The position numbers were made by a program, and so were the translations under genes. From an uncultured Lachnospiraceae bacterium (GTDB lineage Bacteria; Bacillota; Clostridia; Lachnospirales; Lachnospiraceae): a stretch of 42,297 nucleotides of DNA. The stretch spans positions 1 through 42,297 of the forward strand of contig CAJUDX010000025.1 of NCBI GenBank assembly GCA_910584785.1, written 5' to 3'. Positions 31,482-40,028 of this stretch are shown here, one piece after another. The notes under the pieces are model-generated. The model had not been told where the DNA came from, made no database searches, and was given only the letters and a program-made list of their open reading frames with translations. Position 1 is the stretch's first letter, and the number at the start of each line of letters is the position of its first letter.

Positions 31482-32702
31482 ATGAACAGAAAAAAAGAAA
31501 GCAAGTTAGGATGGGGAACCATAAAAAGTTTTGCCTGGGTGATGGCTGTACTGGTGTTGTTCGCTGGAGGAAGCAGGATAAGCTATGGCGCGGAGTCCAG
31601 TGTAATTGAAAATGTATCGGTGAATCTTACGACGACCTTTGGCGAACAGGGAGAGATTCCCGATCCGGTGATCGAGGTAAGTGGAACCGGGTGTTCCCTT
31701 GGGGATGTCCAGTACCGGACGAAGTATGAAAACTGGAAGCCGGGAAAGAAGGTTCGCCTGGAGATTAATGTAAATGCCGATGAGGGAAAGGTTTTCCCGA
31801 CCTCTCTTACGCGAACCCAGTGCAAGGTGACAGGTGCAGATTTTGTGTCAGCCAGAGCGCTGGATAATACGACCTTGCAGGTTAAGGTAGATTATATGCC
31901 GGTGACAGTTCTTGAAGATTCGGAGAGTGCCGGTTGGAGTACAAGAAACCGTCATCACGCAGTTTGGAAATCGGTGTCCTATGCGCCGGGATATTCTCTC
32001 ATCTTATATGGCGGCGACGAGGTAGTGAGCCGGATGACCGTGGAGACCAACAGCGTGGATTTAAGTGAGTATATGCGGGATGAGGAGATTACTTATTATT
32101 ATGAAGTAAAGGCAATTCCGATTACCTCGGATGAAAAGAAGTATTTGCAGGAAGGAAATTTTGTTTCTTCCACTTCCCAGGAGATTGACTGGGAGGAGGC
32201 AGAGGAGAAGCGGACAGGTGACGGAGGCGCTGTCCGGGGGAACCAGTATGTCCTGCCTGATGGCACATTGCAGACAAATATCTGGAAAAAGATTAATGAT
32301 GCCTGGTACTATTTTGGCGCAGATGGAAATATGGTTAAAGGATGGCAGGCGATCAATGGTTTCTGGTACTTTATGGATGCCAGCGGAAAGATGATGACTG
32401 GCTGGATTAACCCCAACGGTGATGCCTGGTACTATTTGTATGAAAATGGCGGCATGGCAGTGGGCTGGCTTCAGCCGGAGCCGGGGAAGTGGTATTTTAT
32501 GGATGCTTCCGGGCGGATGCTGACCGGTTGGATCTGGCTGAATGGAAAATGGTATTACTTAAATCCCGATGGCAGGATGCATACCGGCTGGCTGCAGGAT
32601 GGGGCTAATCTGTACTACCTGTACAGTGATGGAAATATGGCGACAGATGCAGTGCTGGATGGTTATTATATCGGTTCTGACGGAAGGGCCTGGAAATATT
32701 AA
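31482..32702 (+). CDS. Secreted cell-wall-binding-repeat protein 2
   Basis: I start at the ATG at 31482 (MNRKKESK), which gives a clean signal peptide ('FAWVMAVLVLFAGG', cleavage near 'SYGAESS'); the AAAGG directly before it is poorly spaced. The N-domain (~45-250) repeats the pattern of the upstream protein: 'IENVSVNLTTTFGEQGEIP', 'GADFVSARALDNTTLQVKV', 'HHAVWKSVSYAPGYSLIL'. Six wall-binding repeats follow (~270-390), for example 'GWIWLNGKWYYLNPDGRMHT'. The first ~110 bases of the longer open frame from 31368 are probably untranslated. The function is unknown beyond wall attachment. Confidence 0.85.
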   Translation: MNRKKESKLGWGTIKSFAWVMAVLVLFAGGSRISYGAESSVIENVSVNLTTTFGEQGEIPDPVIEVSGTGCSLGDVQYRTKYENWKPGKKVRLEINVNADEGKVFPTSLTRTQCKVTGADFVSARALDNTTLQVKVDYMPVTVLEDSESAGWSTRNRHHAVWKSVSYAPGYSLILYGGDEVVSRMTVETNSVDLSEYMRDEEITYYYEVKAIPITSDEKKYLQEGNFVSSTSQEIDWEEAEEKRTGDGGAVRGNQYVLPDGTLQTNIWKKINDAWYYFGADGNMVKGWQAINGFWYFMDASGKMMTGWINPNGDAWYYLYENGGMAVGWLQPEPGKWYFMDASGRMLTGWIWLNGKWYYLNPDGRMHTGWLQDGANLYYLYSDGNMATDAVLDGYYIGSDGRAWKY

Positions 32703-32778
32703 GGCGCCTGTTGTTCCGGCATAATGTAGTGATGGACAGGGTGCATTAAGAAAAAGAGGGAAGAAAGAGGATAAAATC

Positions 32779-33633
32779 ATGGGATTAGTTACTTCAGTAG
32801 CTGGTTTGGAGGGCATTAATATTCAACAGGTGAATACCATTGCCCGGAAGGAGAGCAGCGCGCCTTCCTTTCAGTCAATTTTTACGGATAAGGCACAGAA
32901 CGGGCCGGAGAGTATGGATGCGATTTTTGAGGAGGCAGCAGCAAGGTATGATGTTTCTGTGGATTTGCTAAAAGCAGTGGCTAAGGCAGAGTCCGGCTTT
33001 AACCCAAATGCTGTTTCGAAAGCAGGGGCTATCGGCGTGATGCAGCTGATGCCGGCTACCGCGCGGTCGCTGGGTGTGGCAGACCCTTACGATGCAAGAC
33101 AGAATATTATGGGCGGCGCCAAGTATTTAAAAGAAAATCTGGATCGCTTTAACGGGGATGTAAGCCTTGCCCTGGCAGCCTATAATGCAGGTCCGAATGC
33201 TGTCCAGAAGTACGGTGGGGTTCCACCTTACTCTGAGACGCAGAATTATGTTAAGGTGGTAACTTCCTATATGGGAACTCCTCTTTCTTCAGGAAAGATG
33301 GTGGCGACAGGAAATACCAGCAGTACCTATGCCAGCCTGCTAGGCAGTTCCTATGGTAATTCCGCCAGTCTGGTAGGCAGCCTCTACGGTGATTCCTCCA
33401 GTAATAAGCTTGCCAGCTTGTACGGCACTTCTTACGGTCAGCTTGCCAATGTATATGGTCTTTCCAGCGGAACCGGGATGGATGCGATGGGGATGCTGTT
33501 AGGTTCCGCGGTGGTGAGCGGAGACGGGGAAACCATTACGATGAGCAAGGAAAGTTATGTCAGCCTGATTCAGATGCTTCGTCTGCAGATGATGATGAAC
33601 GCCAGCAGAGAGGTTGGCAGTATTACGATTTAG
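32779..33633 (+). CDS. Lytic transglycosylase (SLT domain) with Tyr/Gly/Ser repeat tail
   Basis: It cleaves peptidoglycan glycan strands. The SLT domain (~45-160) shows 'LLKAVAKAESGFNPNAVS' with catalytic E71, 'GAIGVMQLMPATARSLGV', and 'ALAAYNAGPNAVQKYGG'. The tail (~180-235) has repeats around SLYG/SSYG ('LVGSLYGDSSSNKLASLYGT'). There is no classical signal peptide; the N-terminus 'MGLVTSVAGLEGINIQQVN' looks like that of flagellar export substrates. A transglycosylase in a flagellar run is commonly used to open the wall for the rod, so secretion by the flagellar apparatus is an inference. AGAGG precedes the ATG. Confidence 0.85.
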   Translation: MGLVTSVAGLEGINIQQVNTIARKESSAPSFQSIFTDKAQNGPESMDAIFEEAAARYDVSVDLLKAVAKAESGFNPNAVSKAGAIGVMQLMPATARSLGVADPYDARQNIMGGAKYLKENLDRFNGDVSLALAAYNAGPNAVQKYGGVPPYSETQNYVKVVTSYMGTPLSSGKMVATGNTSSTYASLLGSSYGNSASLVGSLYGDSSSNKLASLYGTSYGQLANVYGLSSGTGMDAMGMLLGSAVVSGDGETITMSKESYVSLIQMLRLQMMMNASREVGSITI

Positions 33634-33686
33634 TGCATGGCGGCGTTTTACTTAGTTTAAACCGTGCCTGATACAAGGAGGAAGCT

Positions 33687-34313
33687 ATGGTTTTAAAGGA
33701 TTGTGACAGCTGCCTTGTCTATGGAACAGATAACCGCCCCCTGGCAAAGGCCAGGGTGGAGATCATGGATGAGGACAGGATTTTGTTATTTTTTCAATTC
33801 AGTAAACTTCGCAGTATCCGAATTAAAACCTTTGTGGATTTTCATGACCGGCAATACGGCGTTGTCCGCTGCCACTGCGATTTAATTATTCAAAATAACC
33901 GCCTGCCCACGAAGCTGGCTGAACCATGGATGGCGCAGTGCACCATTTTAAAGGTTCAGGATACGTTTCAGCGCCAGAAGGATCTGCGGGTGGATGTGGG
34001 GATGAAAGCGGAATTTACTTCCCTGAGCACAGGTTATTTTTCCGGTACGATTCAAAACATCAGTGCAGGGGGGATTTTCTTGCTGACTTCTCATGTCCTG
34101 AAGAAGAATGAGCGCTTTCAGTTCAGCCGCCGTCTGGAGGATGAAATGGTGCGTCTGGAGGCCAGAGTGGTCAGGATAGGCCCCCTGGTTAAGGGAGAAT
34201 ACAGCTATGGCTGTCAGTTTGTGGGAATTACCCTGGAAGCGGAGGCCGCAGTGCGTAAGTTTGTTTATAAGAAGCAGAAGGAACGGCAGAACCGGTTGGG
34301 GAAGAGGGCATAG
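33687..34313 (+). CDS. PilZ-domain protein with altered c-di-GMP motif
   Basis: The 208 residues have an N-terminal beta-rich part (~1-90, YcgR-N-like place) and a PilZ domain (~93-195). The second PilZ motif is intact (N124-I-S-A-G-G, 'IQNISAGGIFLL'). In the first, RxxxR, R101 is present, but the position four residues before it is Q97; an Arg at 96 could shift in. PilZ proteins bind c-di-GMP and pass the signal to flagellar motors or glycosyltransferases. Its stop overlaps the GTG start of the next glycosyltransferase by one base, which suggests the two work together. AAGGAGG lies before the ATG. Confidence 0.85.
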   Translation: MVLKDCDSCLVYGTDNRPLAKARVEIMDEDRILLFFQFSKLRSIRIKTFVDFHDRQYGVVRCHCDLIIQNNRLPTKLAEPWMAQCTILKVQDTFQRQKDLRVDVGMKAEFTSLSTGYFSGTIQNISAGGIFLLTSHVLKKNERFQFSRRLEDEMVRLEARVVRIGPLVKGEYSYGCQFVGITLEAEAAVRKFVYKKQKERQNRLGKRA

Positions 34314-35386
34314 TGAAGATAAATCTGGTTATGATTGTAAAAAATGAGGAGCGTTCACTGCGGCGCTGTCTTGAAGCGGCAAAGCCCCTGGTGGATGAAA
34401 TACTGATAACAGATACGGGATCTTCGGATCGGACGGTGGAAATTGCTAAGGAGCTGGGGGCAAGGGTGTTTTCTTTTCCCTGGGTGAATGATTTTTCTGC
34501 CGCCCGAAACTACGCTTTAGAGCAATCCGATGCAGACTGGAATCTGGTTTTGGATGCCGATGAGTATGTCCGGGGGTATAGCCGAAAAGAACTGGAATCT
34601 GCCCTTAAGGGCCGCAGCGGGTTGTGGCTGGGGGGGATTATCCGGTATGACGATTATCCTGACGGAGAGGGGGTAAGCACAAGCTCCTCAATTCTTCCCA
34701 GGGTTCTACCCCGCAGCGTGCGCTACACAGGAACTATCCATGAACAGCCGGATACCGATTATCCCTGTTATGCGCTTTCCCTGGAAGTGGATCACGACGG
34801 CTATATGGTTGCCGATAAAGGGGAGAGGAATCTGGCCTATCTACAGCAAGCAGTGAAGGACTTCCCGGCGGATGCCTATTATCAGTTTCAGCTTGCCTCA
34901 ACACTGAGGAATTTAGGGCGTTTAAAGGAAGCGTTGTCCTATTTTCGCCGTTTTTACCGCAATTCAGAAAAAAAAGACGCCTACCGTCCGGGGGGCGTCG
35001 TGCTTTATTTGTACACGCTGTTGGATTTAGGGGAAATGTTTCATCTGGACGAGGCGGGAAGAATTATTGAAAAAGAAGAAAGCCATATGGGAAACTGGAC
35101 CGATTTTTGCTTTGTGTGCGGTTTATTTTATATGAAGAGAGTGTTATCTGATGTGGGGCGCTATCTTACTTTGCTTCCCAATATTGAGCGTTCTTATCTA
35201 AAGTGCCTGGCCTTGGGCGAGCACCCGGAGCTTGGCGGAGTGGTGGGGACAGGCTCATTTAAAGCCGCCTATAACCTGGGGGCCTGGTATGAGGTATCCG
35301 GGCAGAAAGATCTGGCAGTGAAGTATTACCGAATGGCGGCAGAAGAGGGCTATGCTCCGGCAGAAGGGCGTCTGCGGGAACTTTAG
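34313..35386 (+). CDS. GT2 glycosyltransferase with TPR-like C-terminus (1)
   Basis: It starts with GTG at 34313, sharing one base with the PilZ stop, after AGAGGG. The N-terminal GT-A domain is 'LVMIVKNEERSLRRCLEAA', 'EILITDTGSSDRTVEIAK', 'FSAARNYALE', and the metal site 'VLDADEYV'. The part after ~200 has TPR-type helices ('AYYQFQLASTLRNLGRLKEA', 'LAVKYYRMAAEEGYAPAEG'). Such SunS/WcaA-like enzymes put sugars on proteins or peptides. Position after flagellar and PilZ genes suggests flagellin or surface-protein glycosylation. Length is 357. Confidence 0.88.
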   Translation: MKINLVMIVKNEERSLRRCLEAAKPLVDEILITDTGSSDRTVEIAKELGARVFSFPWVNDFSAARNYALEQSDADWNLVLDADEYVRGYSRKELESALKGRSGLWLGGIIRYDDYPDGEGVSTSSSILPRVLPRSVRYTGTIHEQPDTDYPCYALSLEVDHDGYMVADKGERNLAYLQQAVKDFPADAYYQFQLASTLRNLGRLKEALSYFRRFYRNSEKKDAYRPGGVVLYLYTLLDLGEMFHLDEAGRIIEKEESHMGNWTDFCFVCGLFYMKRVLSDVGRYLTLLPNIERSYLKCLALGEHPELGGVVGTGSFKAAYNLGAWYEVSGQKDLAVKYYRMAAEEGYAPAEGRLREL

Positions 35387-35427
35387 AGAGGGACACAGCT
35401 TGCAGGAAAACAGGAAAAGGAGCAGGA

Positions 35428-36765
35428 ATGGAAAGAAAAATCAGGCTTTCACAGTGTATGATTGTAAAAAATGAGGAAAAAAATATTCAGCGTGCCTTGT
35501 CCTGGGGAAAAGATATTTTCTGGGAGCAGATTGTGGTGGATACAGGAAGTACGGATAATACTGTGGCAATGGTAAAGGAATTGGGGGCAGCGCTTTTTTC
35601 TTTTTCCTGGATTGATGATTTTGCTGCGGCGAAGAATTATGCCATGGCACAGGCACAGGGAGATTGGATTGCGTTCCTGGATGCCGATGAGTATTTTTCC
35701 CCGGAGGATACCGATAAGCTGCTGCCGATACTTGAGGAGGCGGAAGCTGCCGGTTATCATGCAGTGATGGCAAGCTGGGTGCAGGTGGACGGCAGTGAGG
35801 ATATTCTTTCAGATAAAACAGGACAGGGATTAAACTGGCAGATGACAGTGAAAGCCGATGGAAGCCGAGGAATGTCGTTAACAGGGACACAGATCCGCCT
35901 TTTTCGCAATCAGCCGGATCTGTGCTACCGCGGAAGGGTTCATGAAAAGCTGTATTTGGAACGCGGACAGCTGCGGATAGTCGATAAAAGTCAGGAACTA
36001 TCGATTCTTCACACTGGCTATACGCCGGAAGAACTTAAGGAAAAGAATAAGGCAGAGAGAAATATTCTTCTGGTGAAAAAGGAACTTGAAGATCACCCGG
36101 AGGACTATAAGCTGATGACTTACCTGGGCGATGCTTATTTTCAGGAGAAAAAGTTAGAGGAGGCTGCAGGCTGGTATCAAAAGGCTACCCGCCGTCTGCC
36201 GGAAAATTTAAGGGAAGATAGTCTGATGGGTGCTTTAATTTTTAAACACCTGCTGGTGATTTACACCGATCTTGACCAGGAAAAAAAACTCTTATCTTCT
36301 TACCGTGAGGGAATCCGCCATTTTCCCAAAGAAGCAGATTTTGATTTCTTAATGGGAAGATTTTATGCTGAAAAAGAGCGCTGGCCCGAAGCAGCTCAGT
36401 ATTTGCAGAAGGCGTTGGGACAGCTGGAACGTTATGGAAGTGATGGAATTTCGGTGCTTTTGGCCCGCAGCCTGATTGAAGCGTGGGAACTTTTGGTGGT
36501 GTGCCATTACGAAAACGGGAACCTGGAAGCTTGTGTGAGCAGTGCCGTAACCCTGCTCAAGGCCGATCCATGGCGTATCGATACGTTAAAGACAATGCTT
36601 CGCGCATTTAAAGCCGACGAACAGCGCCGCAAAAATGCTGCTTCTCCGGTCCAGGTATTAACCTTCCTTCAAAATTTTTATGATTTTCGCGCAGAACAAA
36701 CAATGGCATTTGTGCGGGAAGCCGCCAGGGCGGGGGAGTATGAAGGCCTGGTGAAGCTTTTATAA
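35428..36765 (+). CDS. GT2 glycosyltransferase with TPR C-terminus (2)
   Basis: This is a paralogue of the gene before it, 41 bases downstream, with AAAAGGAG before the ATG. The N-terminal domain shows 'CMIVKNEEKNIQRALSW', 'QIVVDTGSTDNTVAMVKELG' and 'FLDADEYFSPEDTD'. The last ~240 residues carry TPR units ('KLMTYLGDAYFQEKKLEEAA', 'FDFLMGRFYAEKERWPEAAQ'). At 445 residues it is longer than its neighbour. No terminator is visible before the tRNA promoter. The target is unknown; flagellin is a fair guess from context. Confidence 0.88.
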   Translation: MERKIRLSQCMIVKNEEKNIQRALSWGKDIFWEQIVVDTGSTDNTVAMVKELGAALFSFSWIDDFAAAKNYAMAQAQGDWIAFLDADEYFSPEDTDKLLPILEEAEAAGYHAVMASWVQVDGSEDILSDKTGQGLNWQMTVKADGSRGMSLTGTQIRLFRNQPDLCYRGRVHEKLYLERGQLRIVDKSQELSILHTGYTPEELKEKNKAERNILLVKKELEDHPEDYKLMTYLGDAYFQEKKLEEAAGWYQKATRRLPENLREDSLMGALIFKHLLVIYTDLDQEKKLLSSYREGIRHFPKEADFDFLMGRFYAEKERWPEAAQYLQKALGQLERYGSDGISVLLARSLIEAWELLVVCHYENGNLEACVSSAVTLLKADPWRIDTLKTMLRAFKADEQRRKNAASPVQVLTFLQNFYDFRAEQTMAFVREAARAGEYEGLVKLL

Positions 36766-36880
36766 AAGAGCTGTCAGGTAAAGCCATGGTCAAAAAATTG
36801 CGGAGAAAAGGCAAAAAATAGAGAGAAGAGAAGATGGAAAAAAATAGAAAAAATTTAGAAAAAAATTGTGAAATTTCTTG

Positions 36881-36909
36881 TTGACTTTTTTCTAAATATG
36901 TATTATACT
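36881..36909 (+). promoter_or_regulatory. Promoter of the tRNA cluster
   Basis: TTGACT (36881-36886), 17 bases, TATACT (36904-36909). The first tRNA starts at 36921, so there is almost no leader. Confidence 0.85.
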
Positions 36910-36920
36910 ACCATAGGTAT

Positions 36921-36994
36921 CGAGGCGTGGCTCAGTTTGGTAGAGCGCTGCGTTCGGGACGCAGAGGCCGCGTGTTCGAATCACGTCGCCTCGA
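36921..36994 (+). tRNA. tRNA-Pro (CGG)
   Basis: The acceptor arms CGAGGCG/CGCCTCG close a full cloverleaf. The anticodon stem CTGCG/CGCAG holds the loop TTCGGGA, giving CGG (Pro, CCG codon). The T arm is CGTGTTCGAATCACG. The discriminator is A and CCA is not encoded. Confidence 0.95.
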
Positions 36995-37075
36995 TTCTGC
37001 CTTATCTGACGATTTAGTGAAGTTTGCTTTATTTCATCAGGGATTAGGTTAGTAAATACCTGGATAGGTATCGTT

Positions 37076-37147
37076 GGCCAATTGGTCAAGAGGTTAAGAC
37101 GACGCCCTCTCACGGCGTAATCCCGGGTTCGATTCCCGGATTGGTCA
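37076..37147 (+). tRNA. tRNA-Glu (CTC)
   Basis: Acceptor GGCCAAT pairs with ATTGGTC (one G-U). The anticodon stem ACGCC/GGCGT holds the loop CTCTCAC, giving CTC (Glu, GAG codon). The T arm CCGGGTTCGATTCCCGG is canonical. The discriminator is A; CCA is not encoded. Confidence 0.95.
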
Positions 37148-37149
37148 TC

Positions 37150-37183
37150 GGTTGCTGCATTTATGATGCAGCAGCCTTGTTTT
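37150..37183 (+). terminator. Hairpin after tRNA-Glu
   Basis: GGTTGCTGCAT pairs with ATGCAGCAGCC around TTATG, followed by TTGTTTT. It lies only 10 bases before tRNA-Thr, so it may be a partial terminator or a processing signal. Confidence 0.55.
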
Positions 37184-37192
37184 AAGCCAAAA

Positions 37193-37265
37193 GCTTCCGT
37201 AGCGCAGTCGGTAGCGCAACGCATTCGTAATGCGTGGGTCGCCGGTTCAAGTCCGGCCGGGAGCT
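37193..37265 (+). tRNA. tRNA-Thr (CGT)
   Basis: Acceptor GCTTCCG pairs with CGGGAGC (one G-U). The anticodon stem ACGCA/TGCGT holds the loop TTCGTAA, giving CGT (Thr, ACG codon). The T arm CGCCGGTTCAAGTCCGGCC is near canonical. The discriminator is T; CCA is not encoded. Confidence 0.93.
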
Positions 37266-37290
37266 TTAAAAATAAGAGGTTTTAAGAGGA

Positions 37291-37340
37291 AAAAAGGGAT
37301 GCTGAACAAGTAACGTTAGTTAGTGCAGCATCCCTCTTTT
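37291..37340. terminator. Terminator after the tRNA cluster
   Basis: AGGGATGCTG (37295-37304) pairs with CAGCATCCCT (37326-37335), then CTTTT. The A-run on the left could serve the other strand. It separates the tRNAs from the beta-galactosidase gene. Confidence 0.8.
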
Positions 37341-37412
37341 CATGCCAAAAAATCAGAAATTTACCCGCAAGGGCTTTCTGAGTGACAAAAAAATTAGAAG
37401 GAGTTTATTCGT

Positions 37413-39479
37413 ATGATGAAGCAGAGAAAAATTCTCTACGGAGGGGATTATAATCCGGAACAGTGGCTGGACAGTCCAGATATTTTGGAGTGTGATATAA
37501 AGTATATGAAGGCCGCAGGGATCAATGTCGTGACGGTTGGGATGTTTGCCTGGTCGGTTCTGGAACCGGAGGAAGGGAAATATGAGTTTGCCTGGCTGAA
37601 GAGGATTGTGGATAACCTGTATCAAAATGGGATCTCTGTTATTATGGGAACACCTTCCGGGGCCAGGCCTAAGTGGTTGGCAGATGCTTATCCTGAGGTG
37701 CTGAGAGTACGCGATGATGGGGTGCGGTTTTTGTTTGGAAGGAGGCATAACCACTGTTATACTTCTCCTGTGTACCGGGAAAAGGTAGGGAGTATCAATA
37801 AGGCGCTGGCAGAATGTTTCCATACCCACCCGGCTGTGATCATGTGGCATGTTTCCAATGAGTATGAGGGGAAACCGTCCTGTCACTGTTCTCTGTGCAA
37901 GGCAGCATTTCAGAAGTGGCTGAAAGGAAGGTATGAGACGATTGAGAAGTTAAACGCAAAATGGTGTACAACCTTCTGGAGCCACAGGTATCAGTCTTTT
38001 GAACAGGTGGAGCCTCCATCTTCTGTAGGGGAACAGGAGCTTCATGCCCTGACGCTGGACTGGAAACGGTTTGTGACAGAACAGATGGCAGATTTCGCAG
38101 AAAACGAAATCAGAGCTTTGAAAGAAGGTGGAATTAGCCAGCCGGTTACTACCAATCTGATGTATGATTATCAATGTCTGAATTATGACCGGCTGTCTCA
38201 GTGTTTTGACCTGGTATCATGGGATTCTTATCCGGTGTGGCACAGGGGAAGCGATATTCTCACAGCCAGGGATAACGGGATGCAGCATGACTTTATGAGA
38301 AGTCTGAAGCATCAGCCCTATCTTCTTATGGAGTCCAGCCCTTCGGGAACCAACTGGCAGGGGGTGAGCAAGCTGAAAAAACCGGGGCTTTTAAGGGCGG
38401 CAGGACTGCAGGCTCTGGCCCACGGCTCAGACAGCATTTTATATTTTCAGATTCGCCAGTCCAGAGGGGCTTCGGAAAAGTTTCACGGAGCTGTAATTGA
38501 CCATTACGGCGGCATGGATACCAGGGTGTTTGAAGAAGTTGCAGCCATTGGAAAGGAACTGCAGAATCTGGGAGAGATTGCCGGAAGCCGTGTGAGGGCG
38601 GATGTGGCCCTGATTTATGATATTGAAAACCTATGGGCACTGGAAGAGGCCCAGGGTCCCCGCAATGATGGGATGTACTATCATGAAACGGTTATGAAGA
38701 TGTACAATGCGATAAAGAAGCTTGGAGTGAATGTGGACGTACTCAGCGCGGCACGGGATATCAGCAGTTATAAGCTGCTGGCTGTACCTATGCTTTATAT
38801 GTTCCGGGAAGGCATAGGCGACCGGCTAAAAGAGTTTGTGCAAAAGGGGGGAAGTATTCTTCTCACCTACTGGTCCGGGGTAGTGGATGAGAATGACAGG
38901 TGTTTTTTGGGTAAGACGCCTTATGGACTTACGGATATGCTGGGCCTTAGGCGAAAGGAGATCGATGGACTTTATGACGAAGAGATAAATGTCCTGGTGC
39001 CTGAGGAAAAAGAGAAAGAACCTTTCCGGGAAGCAGAGATGCCAGAAGGTAAGATGCAGGAAAGGTATGTGTGCAGAAATCTCTGTGAAATTCTGGACGT
39101 GTGGAATGCCAGGACATTAATGGTTTATGAAAAGGATTTTTATAGGGGAACGCCTGCTGTGACAGAGAGCCATTATGACCAGGGGGTGGTTTACTATATA
39201 GCGGCAGACGGGGAGCAGAGATTATATGATCATTTGCTGGAAAAGCTGGCAGGGACAGCAGGCATTACTCCCATTGTTTCGGGAAAAATTCCTGAGAGTG
39301 TGGAAGTTTGTTCCAGAGAATCAGAAGGCACAGAGTATGTGTTTATACAGAATTTTCATCATGAAGCTGTGGAGATTAAAGCGATGGAACTTGACGGCTG
39401 TGTGCTTTTGGGAGAAAGAAAGGAAGTACTTAATCCTTTTGAAACCCTGATTCTTAAAAGAGGGATTGCAGGGGAATAG
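37413..39479 (+). CDS. GH42 beta-galactosidase
   Basis: It hydrolyses terminal beta-galactosides, probably in the cytoplasm as no signal peptide is seen. The N-terminal TIM barrel shows 'ILYGGDYNPEQWLDSPD', the acid/base E150 in 'WHVSNEYEG', and the nucleophile E307 in 'LLMESSPSG'. The four Cys that bind zinc in many GH42 enzymes are present: one in 'HNHCYTSP' and three in 'PSCHCSLCKAAF'. A trimerisation domain (~395-610) and a small beta domain follow. The 688-residue length is typical. An AAGGAG site lies 9 bases before ATG 37413, and ATG 37416 is also possible. No promoter or transporter gene is obvious beside it. Confidence 0.95.
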   Translation: MMKQRKILYGGDYNPEQWLDSPDILECDIKYMKAAGINVVTVGMFAWSVLEPEEGKYEFAWLKRIVDNLYQNGISVIMGTPSGARPKWLADAYPEVLRVRDDGVRFLFGRRHNHCYTSPVYREKVGSINKALAECFHTHPAVIMWHVSNEYEGKPSCHCSLCKAAFQKWLKGRYETIEKLNAKWCTTFWSHRYQSFEQVEPPSSVGEQELHALTLDWKRFVTEQMADFAENEIRALKEGGISQPVTTNLMYDYQCLNYDRLSQCFDLVSWDSYPVWHRGSDILTARDNGMQHDFMRSLKHQPYLLMESSPSGTNWQGVSKLKKPGLLRAAGLQALAHGSDSILYFQIRQSRGASEKFHGAVIDHYGGMDTRVFEEVAAIGKELQNLGEIAGSRVRADVALIYDIENLWALEEAQGPRNDGMYYHETVMKMYNAIKKLGVNVDVLSAARDISSYKLLAVPMLYMFREGIGDRLKEFVQKGGSILLTYWSGVVDENDRCFLGKTPYGLTDMLGLRRKEIDGLYDEEINVLVPEEKEKEPFREAEMPEGKMQERYVCRNLCEILDVWNARTLMVYEKDFYRGTPAVTESHYDQGVVYYIAADGEQRLYDHLLEKLAGTAGITPIVSGKIPESVEVCSRESEGTEYVFIQNFHHEAVEIKAMELDGCVLLGERKEVLNPFETLILKRGIAGE

Positions 39480-39708
39480 TAATTTGTTTTTCAGAGAAAC
39501 GTTTTTAACAGAGCCAGACGACAGACCTTATCTGTTTTCTGGTTTTTCTGCTGTTATCCATGAAAATCGCTTGCTGTGACAGGATTTTACTCCTGGGATT
39601 TGTTTACGCAGGTCAGCGCAGCAGATGCACCAACCTGCGTGAGCAGTAACGCTTTAAAGAATCTGGAAGCTGTAAGTCCTGCTTACAGCAGACTCCGCTG
39701 AAGGAACC
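39480..39708. other. Gene-free stretch after the beta-galactosidase
   Basis: I see no supported gene. A perfect CTGTAAG-TCCTG-CTTACAG hairpin is at 39670-39688. No T-run follows it. Confidence 0.5.
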
Positions 39709-39999
39709 TCAAAGGAGAATGAAAGCATTTGTGATTTTTTTAGAATAAGGACAGTAGGAGGAAACGTGTAAAACCTTGGTCGAGAGTTTTGACAATTCCG
39801 AGAGAACAACGCCGACGTATTCAGCACTGCGATTTCCGGCAGCAACAAATAGGCGCCTGTACTCAGATGGGGAAGATTTCTTTAATCTCTGTAATATTTG
39901 TTTCGAAGTCAAAACGCAATTTTTTGGCATAACTGCGATGCAAGAGGTTGATAGACAGATACCCAAACTTGCCAATCTACGGACGTGATAACGATGCAT
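39709..39999 (-). CDS. Small protein of unknown function, or remnant
   Basis: An open frame of 96 residues starts at ATG 39999, 11 bases after a perfect AAGGAGG, and about 30 bases after a consensus promoter. The protein is basic ('MHRYHVRRLASLGICLSTS', then 'LTSKQILQRLKKSSPSEYRR', 'GVVLSELSKLSTKVLHVSSY'), with four Cys and a short hydrophobic start. I do not recognise it. A second minus frame reads plausibly as protein at first ('GKFGYLSINLLHRSYAKKL'), so a frameshifted remnant of a longer gene is possible. An opposite-strand frame at 39776-39988 is also open. Expression signals favour the minus-strand reading. Confidence 0.4.
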   Translation of the reverse strand: MHRYHVRRLASLGICLSTSCIAVMPKNCVLTSKQILQRLKKSSPSEYRRLFVAAGNRSAEYVGVVLSELSKLSTKVLHVSSYCPYSKKITNAFILL

Positions 40000-40028
40000 A
40001 AGACAAATATCCTCCTTGTTTTTTTTAT

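Noticed and set aside
39776..39988. Plus-strand 70-residue frame opposite the small unknown gene
   Set aside because: It needs a TTG start without a ribosome binding site, whereas the minus strand has a promoter and AAGGAGG; not fully excluded.
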